Source: Thermohalobaculum sp035513135
GTDB taxonomy: Bacteria; Pseudomonadota; Alphaproteobacteria; Rhodobacterales; Rhodobacteraceae
Direction: 5' to 3'
Assembly (NCBI GenBank): GCA_035513135.1
Contig: DATKCQ010000004.1
Span: 1-55,269 of the forward strand
DNA length: 55,269 bases
Shown here: in pieces, positions 19,143 through 26,593 of the stretch
Layout of the letters: each line of letters starts with the position of its first letter
Position numbering within the stretch: the stretch's first letter is position 1
Program-made: the position numbers and the translations under genes
Notes under the pieces: model-generated
What the model was told of the DNA's origin: nothing
The model's input: the letters and a program-made list of their open reading frames with translations, nothing else
Database searches by the model: none

Positions 19143-20030
19143 TCACAGGCCGCGCGCGACCTCCTTGAGATGCGCGGCGAACTCGGCGGACAGGTCGTCG
19201 CGCGCGAGCGCGAAGGCGACCGTCGCCTGGAGGTAGCCGAGCTTGCTGCCGCAGTCGTAGCGGCGGCCGCGGAAGCGGTAGCCGTACACCGGCGCGCCGG
19301 CGCGGGCCTCCGCGGCGATGGCGTCGGTGAGCTGGATCTCGCCGCCGGCGCCCTCGCCGGTGCTGCCGAGACGCTGCATCACGCGCGGGCTCAGGATGTA
19401 GCGGCCGATCACGGCATAAGCCGAGGGGGCGTCCTCGGGGGCGGGCTTCTCGACGAGGCCGGTGGCACGGATCAGCCGGCCCTCCTCGCCGGCGATCTCG
19501 AGGGCGCCGTAGCTCTGGATCTGCTCGCGCGGCACCTCCATGGCGGCGAGGATCGAGGCGCCCTCGCCGGCCTCGGCATGAGCCTCGACCATCTGCGCGA
19601 GGCATGGCTCGGCGCCGGTAATCACGTCGTCGGGCAGCACCACGGCGAACGGCTCGTCGCCGACCAGGCGCCGCGCGCACCAGACGGCGTGGCCGAGGCC
19701 CAGCGCCTCCTGTTGGCGCACCGAGGCGACCGCCGCGGGGGGCAGGGCGGCGGAGTCGAGGTCGGCGAGCAGGTCGCCCTTGCCGCGCTCGGCGAGCTCG
19801 CGCGCCAGCTCGGGCGCGGCGTCGAAGTAGTCCTCGAGCGCACCCTTGCCGCGCGCGGTGACGAAGACGAACTCGGTGATGCCGGCGGCGCGGGCCTCGT
19901 CGATGGCGTACTGGATCAGCGGGCGATCGACGAGGGGAAGCATCTCCTTGGGAATCGCCTTGGTGACCGGCAGGAAACGCGTGCCGAGCCCGGCGACGGG
20001 GAAGACCGCGATGCGGATGCGGCTGGCCAA
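19143..20030 (-). CDS. galU: UTP-glucose-1-phosphate uridylyltransferase
   Basis: GalU makes UDP-glucose for polysaccharide and lipopolysaccharide synthesis. The 295-residue product has the nucleotide-binding motif FPVAGLGTRFLPVTKAIPKEM (in parts: PVAGLGTRFLP and TKAIPKEMLP), VLPDDVI, and the late EIQLTDAI motif. The start is a TTG at 20030 with GAGGAGGG five bases upstream; the upstream in-frame ATG would require translating an Arg/Pro-rich stretch that includes repeat sequence. It is the last gene of the leftward cysQ-kdsB-galU run, all linked to sugar nucleotide or sulfate metabolism. Confidence 0.93.
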   Translation of the reverse strand: MASRIRIAVFPVAGLGTRFLPVTKAIPKEMLPLVDRPLIQYAIDEARAAGITEFVFVTARGKGALEDYFDAAPELARELAERGKGDLLADLDSAALPPAAVASVRQQEALGLGHAVWCARRLVGDEPFAVVLPDDVITGAEPCLAQMVEAHAEAGEGASILAAMEVPREQIQSYGALEIAGEEGRLIRATGLVEKPAPEDAPSAYAVIGRYILSPRVMQRLGSTGEGAGGEIQLTDAIAAEARAGAPVYGYRFRGRRYDCGSKLGYLQATVAFALARDDLSAEFAAHLKEVARGL

Positions 20031-20078
20031 TGGACCCTCCTCGGTTGCGTGTGGCCGCGGCTCTCCCCCCTCTCCATT

Positions 20079-20100
20079 CCTCCCCCACGCGGGGGGGAGG
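20079..20100. repeat. C-rich extragenic palindrome
   Basis: CCTCCCCC and GGGGGAGG form a hairpin around a short GC loop, immediately upstream of galU's leader. A related C-rich palindromic stretch occurs at 39403-39481. These look like REP-type dispersed sequences. Confidence 0.5.
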
Positions 20101-20175
20101 GGGCAGGTCGCGCCGGGCGGCAGGTGCCGCCGCGCAACCATCTTCCGCACCGCACGGCGCCGGCGCAAGGGCGGG

Positions 20176-20280
20176 CTAGGGCCGTTTCGGCGGTTCCTGA
20201 ACCACCGAAACGGCCCTAGCATATTGAATTGCCGCAATTTCCGAGCTGCAAAGTGAGTCCACTTTGCTCCAAATCGCTCT
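20176..20280. repeat. Dispersed CTAG-ended palindromic repeat, copy 2
   Basis: Same 107-bp family as 12754 and 34122. The first hairpin CTAGGGCCGTTTCGG... / ...CCGAAACGGCCCTAG is intact with a slightly changed loop; the second hairpin has decayed (GCAATTTC versus CAAATCGC). It lies between kdsB and galU inside the presumed operon, ending 5 bases before the kdsB stop. Confidence 0.87.
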
Positions 20281-20285
20281 GGCGC

Positions 20286-21086
20286 TCAGGCGATGCCGCG
20301 CTCGGCGAGGACGCGCTCGATCGGCGCGACGTCCTCGGGGTTGTTGAGCTCCCAGAAGCGGGCGCCGCGGGCCTCGACCTCGACGCAGAGTACCGGCTCG
20401 CCGTTCTCGAGGAATCGGAGCTGCTCGAGGCCCTCCCATTGCTCGAGGGGCCCGGCCGGCAGCGTCACGTAGCGGCGCAGCGCCGCCGGGCGGTAGGCGT
20501 AGACCCCGACATGGTGGAACACCGGGCAGCTCTCGCCCGGCGCAAGCGCCCGGCCGGTGAATGGGATCACCTCCTTCGAGAAATAGAGCGCGCGGCCGTC
20601 CGCGGCGCACACCACCGTGGTGGCGCCGATCCGGCCGGCACGGCGGTCGGCGAGCAGGCTGGCGAGCGCTTCGGCATCGCAGCGCAGCACGGGCGTGGCG
20701 ACGGCCAGCCCGGCGCGGGCGCGCATGGCGGCGACCAGCGCCTCGATGAACCAGGGCGGCGTCAGGGGGGCGTCGCCCTGGAGGTTGACGACGATCTCGG
20801 GCTCGGGCGCGAGGGCGGCCAGCGCCTCGGCGCAGCGCTCGGTGCCGTTGGCGCAGTCGGGCGAGGTCATCGCGACCTCGGCGCCGAAGCCGCGGGCCTC
20901 CGCCTCGATGCGCGGGTCGTCGGTGGCGATGACGATGCGCGCAATGCCGGCGACGGCGCGCGCCGCGTCCCAGGTGCGCCGGACCAGCGGGCGCGCCTCG
21001 CCGGTGGCGCCGCGCAATGGTGCGAGCGCCTTGCCGGGATAGCGCGTCGAGCCGTAGCGCGCCGGGATGACGATGCACACGCTCAT
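20286..21086 (-). CDS. kdsB: 3-deoxy-manno-octulosonate cytidylyltransferase
   Basis: KdsB activates Kdo with CTP for lipid A-core assembly. The 266-residue product opens SVCIVIPARYGSTRYPGKAL with the CTP-binding motif, has MTSPDCANGTERCAEA, VVNLQGDAPL, and HHVGVYAYRPAALRRY followed by QWEGLEQLRFLENG, all typical of the family. It starts within the last four bases of cysQ (ATGA overlap), so the two are translationally coupled. Its presence shows an LPS-bearing outer membrane. Confidence 0.95.
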   Translation of the reverse strand: MSVCIVIPARYGSTRYPGKALAPLRGATGEARPLVRRTWDAARAVAGIARIVIATDDPRIEAEARGFGAEVAMTSPDCANGTERCAEALAALAPEPEIVVNLQGDAPLTPPWFIEALVAAMRARAGLAVATPVLRCDAEALASLLADRRAGRIGATTVVCAADGRALYFSKEVIPFTGRALAPGESCPVFHHVGVYAYRPAALRRYVTLPAGPLEQWEGLEQLRFLENGEPVLCVEVEARGARFWELNNPEDVAPIERVLAERGIA

Positions 21087-21919
21087 GGCTGCGATGCCAC
21101 GGCGGCGGGCACGAGGTTGACACCGGGGGCGAGCGCGAGGAAGAACGGGTTCTCGTAGCCCGGCTTGCCGTAGGCGAGCGGGCGGTGGTCGTCGAAGCGC
21201 ACCACCCGCCCCCCGGCGGCGCGCAGCACGGCGTGGCCGGCGGCGGTGTCCCACTCCATGGTGCGGCCGAGGCGGGGGTAGAAATCGGCCTCGCCGGCGG
21301 CGATCAGGCAGAACTTCAGCGACGAGCCGGCGCCGGTGAAGCGGGCCACGCGGTAGCGGGCGATGTAGGCGTCGGTCGCCCGGTCGCGGTGCGATTTCGA
21401 GGCGACGACCACCAGGGCGTCGTTGTCCGGGGTGGCGACGCGGATGGCGCGCTCGGAGCCGGCGAGCGGCCGACCGTCGGCGTCCACGCGCTCCTCGAGG
21501 GCGGCGCCCGAGCGGGTGCGGAACAGGCGGCCCACGGCGGGGGCGTAGACCACGCCGGCGACCGGCACGCCGTCCTCCACAAGGGCGATGTTCACGGTGA
21601 ACTCGCCCTCGCGGCGGACGAACTCCCGAGTGCCGTCGAGCGGATCGACGAGGAAGAAACGCCGCAGCCCGGCGCGGCGGTGCGAGGCGGGGTTCTCCTC
21701 GGTCACGGCGGGGACGGCGGGGAAGCGCCGGTTCAGGTCCTCGGTGATCAGGCGGTCGGCGGCGATGTCGGCCTCGGTGACGGGGCTGGCGTCGGCCTTG
21801 GACCGCGCGCCGAGATCGGTGCGCGCGCGCACCTCGATGATGGCCCGCCCGGCGGCGAGCGCGAGCTCGCGCAGGGCGGGCTCGATATCCTCGGTGGCAG
21901 GCTCGTCGCAGGCGGTCAT
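21083..21919 (-). CDS. cysQ: 3'(2'),5'-bisphosphate nucleotidase
   Basis: CysQ hydrolyses PAP to AMP and recycles a by-product of sulfate activation. The 278-residue product belongs to the inositol monophosphatase superfamily: metal motif EEN (about residue 80), DPLDGTREFVRR with the catalytic Asp residues, and MEWDTAAGHAV near the C-terminus. The neighbouring sulfate reduction genes are 18 kb away, so it is not operonic with them. It overlaps kdsB by four bases. The start has no strong ribosome site, but the protein's N-terminus fits family length. Confidence 0.92.
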   Translation of the reverse strand: MTACDEPATEDIEPALRELALAAGRAIIEVRARTDLGARSKADASPVTEADIAADRLITEDLNRRFPAVPAVTEENPASHRRAGLRRFFLVDPLDGTREFVRREGEFTVNIALVEDGVPVAGVVYAPAVGRLFRTRSGAALEERVDADGRPLAGSERAIRVATPDNDALVVVASKSHRDRATDAYIARYRVARFTGAGSSLKFCLIAAGEADFYPRLGRTMEWDTAAGHAVLRAAGGRVVRFDDHRPLAYGKPGYENPFFLALAPGVNLVPAAVASQP

Positions 21920-21956
21920 GGGCCCGATCGGTCGCTGTGGCTGGTCGCTCGCGCCC

Positions 21957-21970
21957 CCGCCTATAGGCGG
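21957..21970. promoter_or_regulatory. Perfect 14-bp palindrome between cysQ and hisD
   Basis: CCGCCTATAGGCGG reads the same on both strands and sits in the 143-base divergent spacer. The central TATAG could be a -10 element on either strand under control of a protein that binds the palindrome. Confidence 0.4.
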
Positions 21971-22062
21971 AATCGACGGCGGCGGATAGGGGGTGCGGGC
22001 CGGGTTGTGTGGCCCCGGCGCGCCGAGTAAAGAGGGCGCGGGTTCGCCAGCAGGAGGCCCCG

Positions 22063-23367
22063 ATGCCCGTCCGCCTCAGCCATGACCAGGCCGATTTCGA
22101 GGACCGCTTCGCCGCATTTCTCGGCGTGAAGCGCGCGGCGCAGGGCGATGCGGACGCCGTGGCGGCGGAGATCATCGCCGAGGTTCGGGCGCGCGGCGCC
22201 GAGGCGCTGATTGGGCTGACCCGCCGCTTCGACCGGCTGGAGCTGACCGCGGCGACGCTGGCCATCACGTCCGACGAGATCGACGCGGCGGCGGCGCGCG
22301 TTCCGGCAGCCGAGCGCGCGGCGCTGGAGCTCGCCACCGCGCGCATCCGCGCCTACCACGAGCGGCAGCTGCCCAGCGATGCCGAGTGGCAGGACGCGGC
22401 CGGGGTCACGCTGGGCTGGCGCTGGACGCCGGTGGACGCGGCGGGGCTCTACGTGCCGGGGGGGCTGGCGAGCTACCCCTCCTCGGTGCTGATGAACGCC
22501 ATCCCCGCGCGCATCGCGGGCGTGCAGCGGCTGGTCATGTGCGCGCCCACGCCGGGCGGCGAGGTCAACCCGCTGGTGCTGCTGGCGGCGCGGCTGGCCG
22601 GGGTCGACGAGGTCTGGCGCATCGGCGGCGCGCAGGCGATCGCGACGATGGCCTACGGCGCCGGGCCGGTGCGCCCGGTCGACAAGATCGTCGGGCCGGG
22701 CAACGCCTACGTCGCGGCGGCCAAGCGCCGGGTCTTCGGCGATGTCGGGATCGACATGATCGCCGGGCCCTCGGAGGTGCTGGTGATCGCCGACCGCGAC
22801 AACGATCCCGACTGGATCGCGCTCGACCTGTTGGCCCAGGCCGAGCACGACGCGAGCGCACAGTCGATCCTGATGACCGACGATTCGGGGCTGGCCGAGG
22901 CGGTGGCGCGCGCGGTGGAGCGCCGGCTGCAGGGCCTGAGCCGGGCCGGCATCGCCGGGACGAGCTGGCGCGACTTCGGCGCGCTGATCGTGGTGCGCGA
23001 CCTGGCCCAGGCGGCCGGGCTTTCCAACCGGGTGGCGCCCGAGCACCTGCAGCTCTGCGTTGCCGGGCCCGAGCGGCTGGTGCCGCTGATCCGGCACGCC
23101 GGCGCCATCTTCCTCGGCGCCCACACGCCCGAGGCGATCGGGGACTATGTGGGCGGGCCGAACCACGTGCTGCCCACGGCGGGCGCGGCGCGGTTCTCCT
23201 CGGGGCTCTCGGTGCTCGATTTCATGAAGCGCACGACGATCGCGCGGGTCCCGGCGCGGGCGATGGCGGCGCTCGGGCCTGCGGCGGCGACGCTGGCGCG
23301 CTCGGAGGGCCTCGAGGCGCACGCGCTGTCGCTGCAGGCCCGGCTCGGGGCAGCCGGAGATGGCTGA
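22063..23367 (+). CDS. hisD: Histidinol dehydrogenase
   Basis: HisD performs the last two oxidations of histidine biosynthesis, from L-histidinol to histidine with NAD and Zn. The 434-residue product has GLYVPGGLASYPSSVLMNAIPA (in parts), KIVGPGNAYVAAAKR, the zinc-binding AEHDASAQSILMT, and the catalytic segment HTPEAIGDYVGGPNHVLPT. MPVRLSHDQ is the start because AGGAGG lies 7 bases upstream; the ATG at 22009 lacks it. It heads the hisD-UPF0262-phosphatase-infA-maf-rne series. Confidence 0.97.
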   Translation: MPVRLSHDQADFEDRFAAFLGVKRAAQGDADAVAAEIIAEVRARGAEALIGLTRRFDRLELTAATLAITSDEIDAAAARVPAAERAALELATARIRAYHERQLPSDAEWQDAAGVTLGWRWTPVDAAGLYVPGGLASYPSSVLMNAIPARIAGVQRLVMCAPTPGGEVNPLVLLAARLAGVDEVWRIGGAQAIATMAYGAGPVRPVDKIVGPGNAYVAAAKRRVFGDVGIDMIAGPSEVLVIADRDNDPDWIALDLLAQAEHDASAQSILMTDDSGLAEAVARAVERRLQGLSRAGIAGTSWRDFGALIVVRDLAQAAGLSNRVAPEHLQLCVAGPERLVPLIRHAGAIFLGAHTPEAIGDYVGGPNHVLPTAGAARFSSGLSVLDFMKRTTIARVPARAMAALGPAAATLARSEGLEAHALSLQARLGAAGDG

Positions 23368-23385
23368 CTTCGATGGCTGACTTCG
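23360..23385 (+). repeat. 13-bp tandem duplication at the hisD/UPF0262 junction
   Basis: ATGGCTGACTTCG occurs at 23360 and again at 23373. The first copy contains the hisD stop (TGA 23365-23367); the second contains the UPF0262 start. A slipped duplication therefore created or moved a start codon in a new frame. Confidence 0.85.
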
Positions 23386-23870
23386 CCGGCACCGACCGGC
23401 TTGTGGGTGTGCGGCTGAAGCAGGACCAGCCGCGCCCGCGCCTGCCCGAGGTGCAGCAGGAGCTCGAGGTCGCCATCTACGACCTGACCGAGTCGAACCG
23501 CTTCCGCGTGGCGCCGCGCGCGGAGGACGCGGTGCCGCCCGGTCCCTACGAGCTTGGCATCGGCATGGCCGACCGCATGCTGGTGATGGAGATCGCCACC
23601 GAGCGGGGCGATCCGGTCACCGCGTTCCACCTGTCGCTGTCGCCGCTCAGGGGCGTGATCAAGGACTATTTCGCCATCTGCGAGAGCTACTTCAACGCGG
23701 TGAAGCGCCTGCCGCCCTCGCGCATCGAGGCGATCGACATGGGGCGCAGGGGCGTGCACGACGAGGGCGCGCGCATCCTGGTGGAGCGGCTCGCGGGCAA
23801 GATCGAGACCGACATGGAAACGGCGCGGCGGCTGTTCACCGTGATCTGCGCGCTGCAGTTCCGGGGCTGA
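23373..23870 (+). CDS. UPF0262 family protein
   Basis: The 165-residue product carries the family's conserved blocks LEVAIYDLTESNRFRV, YELGIGMADRMLVMEI, SLSPLRGVIKDYFAICESY and IEAIDMGRRGVHDEGA. No enzymatic motif is apparent and function is unknown. It lies between hisD and the phosphatase in a position conserved in Rhodobacterales, starting five bases after hisD stops and ending two bases before the next gene, so it is in an operon. The duplicated start region is described separately. Confidence 0.93.
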   Translation: MADFAGTDRLVGVRLKQDQPRPRLPEVQQELEVAIYDLTESNRFRVAPRAEDAVPPGPYELGIGMADRMLVMEIATERGDPVTAFHLSLSPLRGVIKDYFAICESYFNAVKRLPPSRIEAIDMGRRGVHDEGARILVERLAGKIETDMETARRLFTVICALQFRG

Positions 23871-23872
23871 GC

Positions 23873-24358
23873 GTGGCGCACGCCCTTCCCGGTTCCGTGC
23901 TGTTTTGCTGCGATCACAACTCGATCCGCTCGCCCTTCGCCGAGGCGCTGATGAAGAAGCTGCACGGCGAGCGGGTGTTCGTGCAGTCGGCCGGCGTGCG
24001 CCACGAGGTGGATGTCGATCCCTTCATGGTCGAGGTGGCGCGCGAGGTCGGGGTCGAGTTGGCCGGCCACCGCGCCAAGAGCTTCGACGAGATGGAGGAG
24101 TGGGGCGACGACATGGGCGCCTTCGACATGATCGTGGCGCTGTCGCCTGCCGCCCAGCGCCGGGCGCTGGAGTACACGCGGCTGTTCTCCATCGAGGTGC
24201 TCTACTGGCCGACGCTCAACCCTGCCGGCATCGGCGAGCAGCGCGAGCAGAAGCTCGCCGCCTACCGGCAGGCGCGCGACCAGATTGTGAACTCGATCGT
24301 CGCAGCCTTCGGGCCGGGCGAGGGCGACGGCGAGGCCGACGAGGCCCTTGACGCTTGA
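23873..24358 (+). CDS. Low-molecular-weight phosphatase family protein
   Basis: The 161-residue protein has the P-loop CDHNSIRS near its N-terminus (CX5R, about residues 13-19) typical of low-molecular-weight tyrosine phosphatases and arsenate reductases. A later acidic segment NPAGIGEQREQKLAAYRQARDQI gives the general acid region; the classic DP motif is replaced by TLNPAG. The start is GTG, two bases after the UPF0262 stop. Arsenate reductase would need additional cysteines that are absent, so a phosphoprotein or small-molecule phosphatase is likelier. Confidence 0.88.
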   Translation: MAHALPGSVLFCCDHNSIRSPFAEALMKKLHGERVFVQSAGVRHEVDVDPFMVEVAREVGVELAGHRAKSFDEMEEWGDDMGAFDMIVALSPAAQRRALEYTRLFSIEVLYWPTLNPAGIGEQREQKLAAYRQARDQIVNSIVAAFGPGEGDGEADEALDA

Positions 24359-24437
24359 ACTGGCCCATTTTTGGCGCCATGTTCCGCGCCAGACCCGGGC
24401 CCCGCGCTGGCGGGCCCGTCGCAACCACGGAGAAGGC

Positions 24438-24656
24438 ATGGCCAAGGAAGAAACACTCGAGTTCCCCGGGGTCGTGACCGAGCTGTTGCCCAACGCGACC
24501 TTCCGGGTGAAGCTCGAGAACGGCCATGAGATCATCGCCCACACCGCCGGCAAGATGCGCAAGAACCGCATCCGCGTGCTGGCCGGCGACAAGGTGCAGG
24601 TCGAGATGACGCCCTACGACCTGACCAAGGGGCGCATCACCTACCGCTTCAAGTAG
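24438..24656 (+). CDS. infA: Translation initiation factor IF-1
   Basis: IF-1 is a 72-residue OB-fold protein that occupies the 30S A site during initiation. The sequence MAKEETLEFPGVVTELLP and the segment VKLENGHEIIAHTAGKMRKNRIRV (shown in parts) are nearly invariant. GGAGAAGG precedes the ATG; a longer ATG frame (24348) is rejected because it overlaps the upstream gene. It ends with TAG whose last base is the first base of the maf GTG start. Confidence 0.98.
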   Translation: MAKEETLEFPGVVTELLPNATFRVKLENGHEIIAHTAGKMRKNRIRVLAGDKVQVEMTPYDLTKGRITYRFK

Positions 24657-25240
24657 TGCGTCTGATTCTAGGCTCTGCCTCGCCGCGCCGGCGCGACCTG
24701 CTGGCGCAGGTGGGCGTGGTGCCCGACGAGGTGCGCGCCGCCGGCATCGACGAGACGCCCGCGCCCCGCGAGCTGCCGCGTACCCATGCCGCGCGCCTGG
24801 CGCGGGCGAAGGCCGAGGCATTGGAGGCCGGCGAGGGCGACCTCGTTCTGGCGGCCGACACGGTGGTCTCGGCCGGGCGGCGCATCCTGCCCAAGCCGGC
24901 GGACGCGGCCGAGGCGGAGCGCTGCCTGCGGCTGCTCTCGGGGCGGCGGCACCGGGTGACGACGGCGCTGTGCCTGAGGCTGGGGGCGCGGCGCTGGGAG
25001 CGGCTGGTCGAGACGCGGGTGAAGATGAAGCGGCTCTCGGACGAGGAGATCGCCGCCTACCTGCGCTCGGGCGAGTGGCGCGGCAAGGCCGGGGGCTACG
25101 CCATCCAGGGGCTCGCCGCGGCCTTCATCCCCGAGATCACCGGCAGCTACAGCAACGTCGTCGGCCTGCCGCTGACCGAGACGGTGGGGCTGCTGCGCGG
25201 CGCGGGCTACAAGGTGATCGCCGCCCGGGTCGAGGCATGA
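24656..25240 (+). CDS. maf: Maf nucleoside triphosphate pyrophosphatase
   Basis: Maf proteins hydrolyse non-canonical or excess nucleotides (dTTP/UTP or m7GTP classes) and affect division. The 194-residue product starts with a GTG overlapping the infA stop, and has the SASPRR motif at residues 7-12, ADTVVS, and GKAGGYAIQGLAA. It is coupled on both sides: it overlaps infA by one base and the ribonuclease gene by four (ATGA). The substrate class cannot be decided from motifs alone. Confidence 0.95.
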   Translation: MRLILGSASPRRRDLLAQVGVVPDEVRAAGIDETPAPRELPRTHAARLARAKAEALEAGEGDLVLAADTVVSAGRRILPKPADAAEAERCLRLLSGRRHRVTTALCLRLGARRWERLVETRVKMKRLSDEEIAAYLRSGEWRGKAGGYAIQGLAAAFIPEITGSYSNVVGLPLTETVGLLRGAGYKVIAARVEA

Positions 25241-26415
25241 CGGACCGGCTGATCCTGCTTGACGTGGACGTCACCGGGGCCGGGGACGTGGACCGGAACG
25301 GGGCCACGCGGGCGGCGCTGCTGCTCGACGGCCGGCTCGAGGACCTGCTGATCGACCCGCCCGAGGGCGACACCGCCCCGGCGCCGGGTGCCATCTTCTG
25401 GGCCAAGGTGGACCGGCTGGTGCCGAAGATGGGCGGCGCCTTCGTGCGCCTGACGCCGGCGCGGATGGGTTTCCTGCGCGAGGCAAAGGGCGCGCGCGAG
25501 GGCCGCTTCGTGCTGGTGCAGGTGGCGGCCTACGCCGAGCCGGGCAAGGCGACGCCGGTGACGCCGAACGTGCTGCACAAGAGCCCCCGCGTGATCTACA
25601 CGCCGCACGCGCCGGGCGTGAACGTTTCGCGCCGGATCCGCGACGACGGCGAGCGCACGCGGCTGAGCCGGGCCGTTGAAGAGGCGCTGGACGGGGCCGG
25701 GCTGCCCGGCGGCTTTATCGTGCGCACCGGTGCGCAGGGCGCGGACGCGGCGCAGATCGCCTCCGAGGTCCGCTGGGCGCTGGCCCAGGCGGAGGCGGTG
25801 CGGCAGGCGGCGGCCGAGGCCGCGCCGCTCGAGCGCGCCGCCGGGAGCCCGTTGCCCGCGGCCCTGCTGGCGCTGCGCGAGTGGGCGTTTGCCGGCCCGG
25901 TCCGGCTGCGCGCGAGCGGGTCTGCCCTCGAGGCTCTGGGCGCGGCCCGGGCGGCCGGTGATCTGTGGGGCGACGAAACCCTGTTCGGCGCCATCGAGCG
26001 CCACGACGGGTCCGACCTGTTCGACCAGCACGGCGTGCGCGAGGCGATCGAGGCCCTCAAATCCCCGCGCGTCGCGCTGCCCTCGGGCGGCTGGATGGCC
26101 GTCGAGGCGACCCGGGCGATGGTCACCGTCGATGTCAACACGGCGGCCGAGTTCTCCGGCGGCTCGGCGCTCACCGCCAATCTCGAGGCGGCGCGCGAGC
26201 TGCCGCGCCAGCTGCGGCTGCGCGGGCTCGGCGGACAGGTGATCGTCGACTTCGCCCCCGTGCGCAAGACCGACCGCCGGCGCATCGAGGAGGCGCTGAA
26301 GGCCGCCTTCCGGCGCGACGCCATCGAGACCTCGCTAGCCGGCTGGACCCCGCTCGGCAACTTCGAGCTGCAGCGCAAGCGCGAGCGCCGGCCGCTGGCG
26401 GAGCTGCCGGGCTGA
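25237..26415 (+). CDS. Short ribonuclease E/G family protein
   Basis: The 392-residue protein is a compact RNase G/E homologue acting on mRNA and rRNA precursors. A reduced S1-like segment (WAKVDRLVPKMGGAFVRL) precedes the 5'-sensor and DNase I-like catalytic parts, in which TVDVNTA and VIVDFAP carry the catalytic Asp pair. The zinc-link CPxCxG that joins subunits in RNase E is absent: the protein stops soon after the catalytic domain. It overlaps maf by four bases. In related genomes yacG follows directly; here an RND efflux pair is inserted. Confidence 0.85.
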   Translation: MTDRLILLDVDVTGAGDVDRNGATRAALLLDGRLEDLLIDPPEGDTAPAPGAIFWAKVDRLVPKMGGAFVRLTPARMGFLREAKGAREGRFVLVQVAAYAEPGKATPVTPNVLHKSPRVIYTPHAPGVNVSRRIRDDGERTRLSRAVEEALDGAGLPGGFIVRTGAQGADAAQIASEVRWALAQAEAVRQAAAEAAPLERAAGSPLPAALLALREWAFAGPVRLRASGSALEALGAARAAGDLWGDETLFGAIERHDGSDLFDQHGVREAIEALKSPRVALPSGGWMAVEATRAMVTVDVNTAAEFSGGSALTANLEAARELPRQLRLRGLGGQVIVDFAPVRKTDRRRIEEALKAAFRRDAIETSLAGWTPLGNFELQRKRERRPLAELPG

Positions 26416-26442
26416 CCGCCTTGCCAATCCGTATCGCCGTTG

Positions 26443-26459
26443 TCCCCGCGACGCGGGGA
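26443..26459. repeat. REP-like palindrome after the ribonuclease gene
   Basis: TCCCCGCG-A-CGCGGGGA is a near-perfect palindrome followed by TGACGAAA. Similar CCCCG-rich palindromes followed by ATGACG occur at 18060-18110 and 40416-40435, so it belongs to a dispersed extragenic family. It may stop transcription between convergent genes. Confidence 0.6.
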
Positions 26460-26563
26460 TGACGAAAACATCAATTCAGGGGCTGGAATAGGGGCTCGCG
26501 GATATTAGCTAACCATGAAAAGGGTCCACACCGCATTTCCGCCAATATCAATGCCTTGATCCC

Positions 26564-26581
26564 GTGTCCACGCGTGGACAC
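26564..26581. promoter_or_regulatory. Perfect 18-bp palindrome
   Basis: GTGTCCACGCGTGGACAC is a perfect palindrome, flanked further out by CCCGTG and CACGGG. It lies 13 bases beyond the RND permease stop between convergent genes. The form suits a dimeric regulator site or a transcript hairpin; no T-run is present. Confidence 0.5.
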
Positions 26582-26593
26582 CTGTGCACGGGG

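Noticed and set aside
20079..20100. Possible rho-independent terminator upstream of galU
   Set aside because: There is no T-run and the same composition recurs elsewhere as REP-like sequence.
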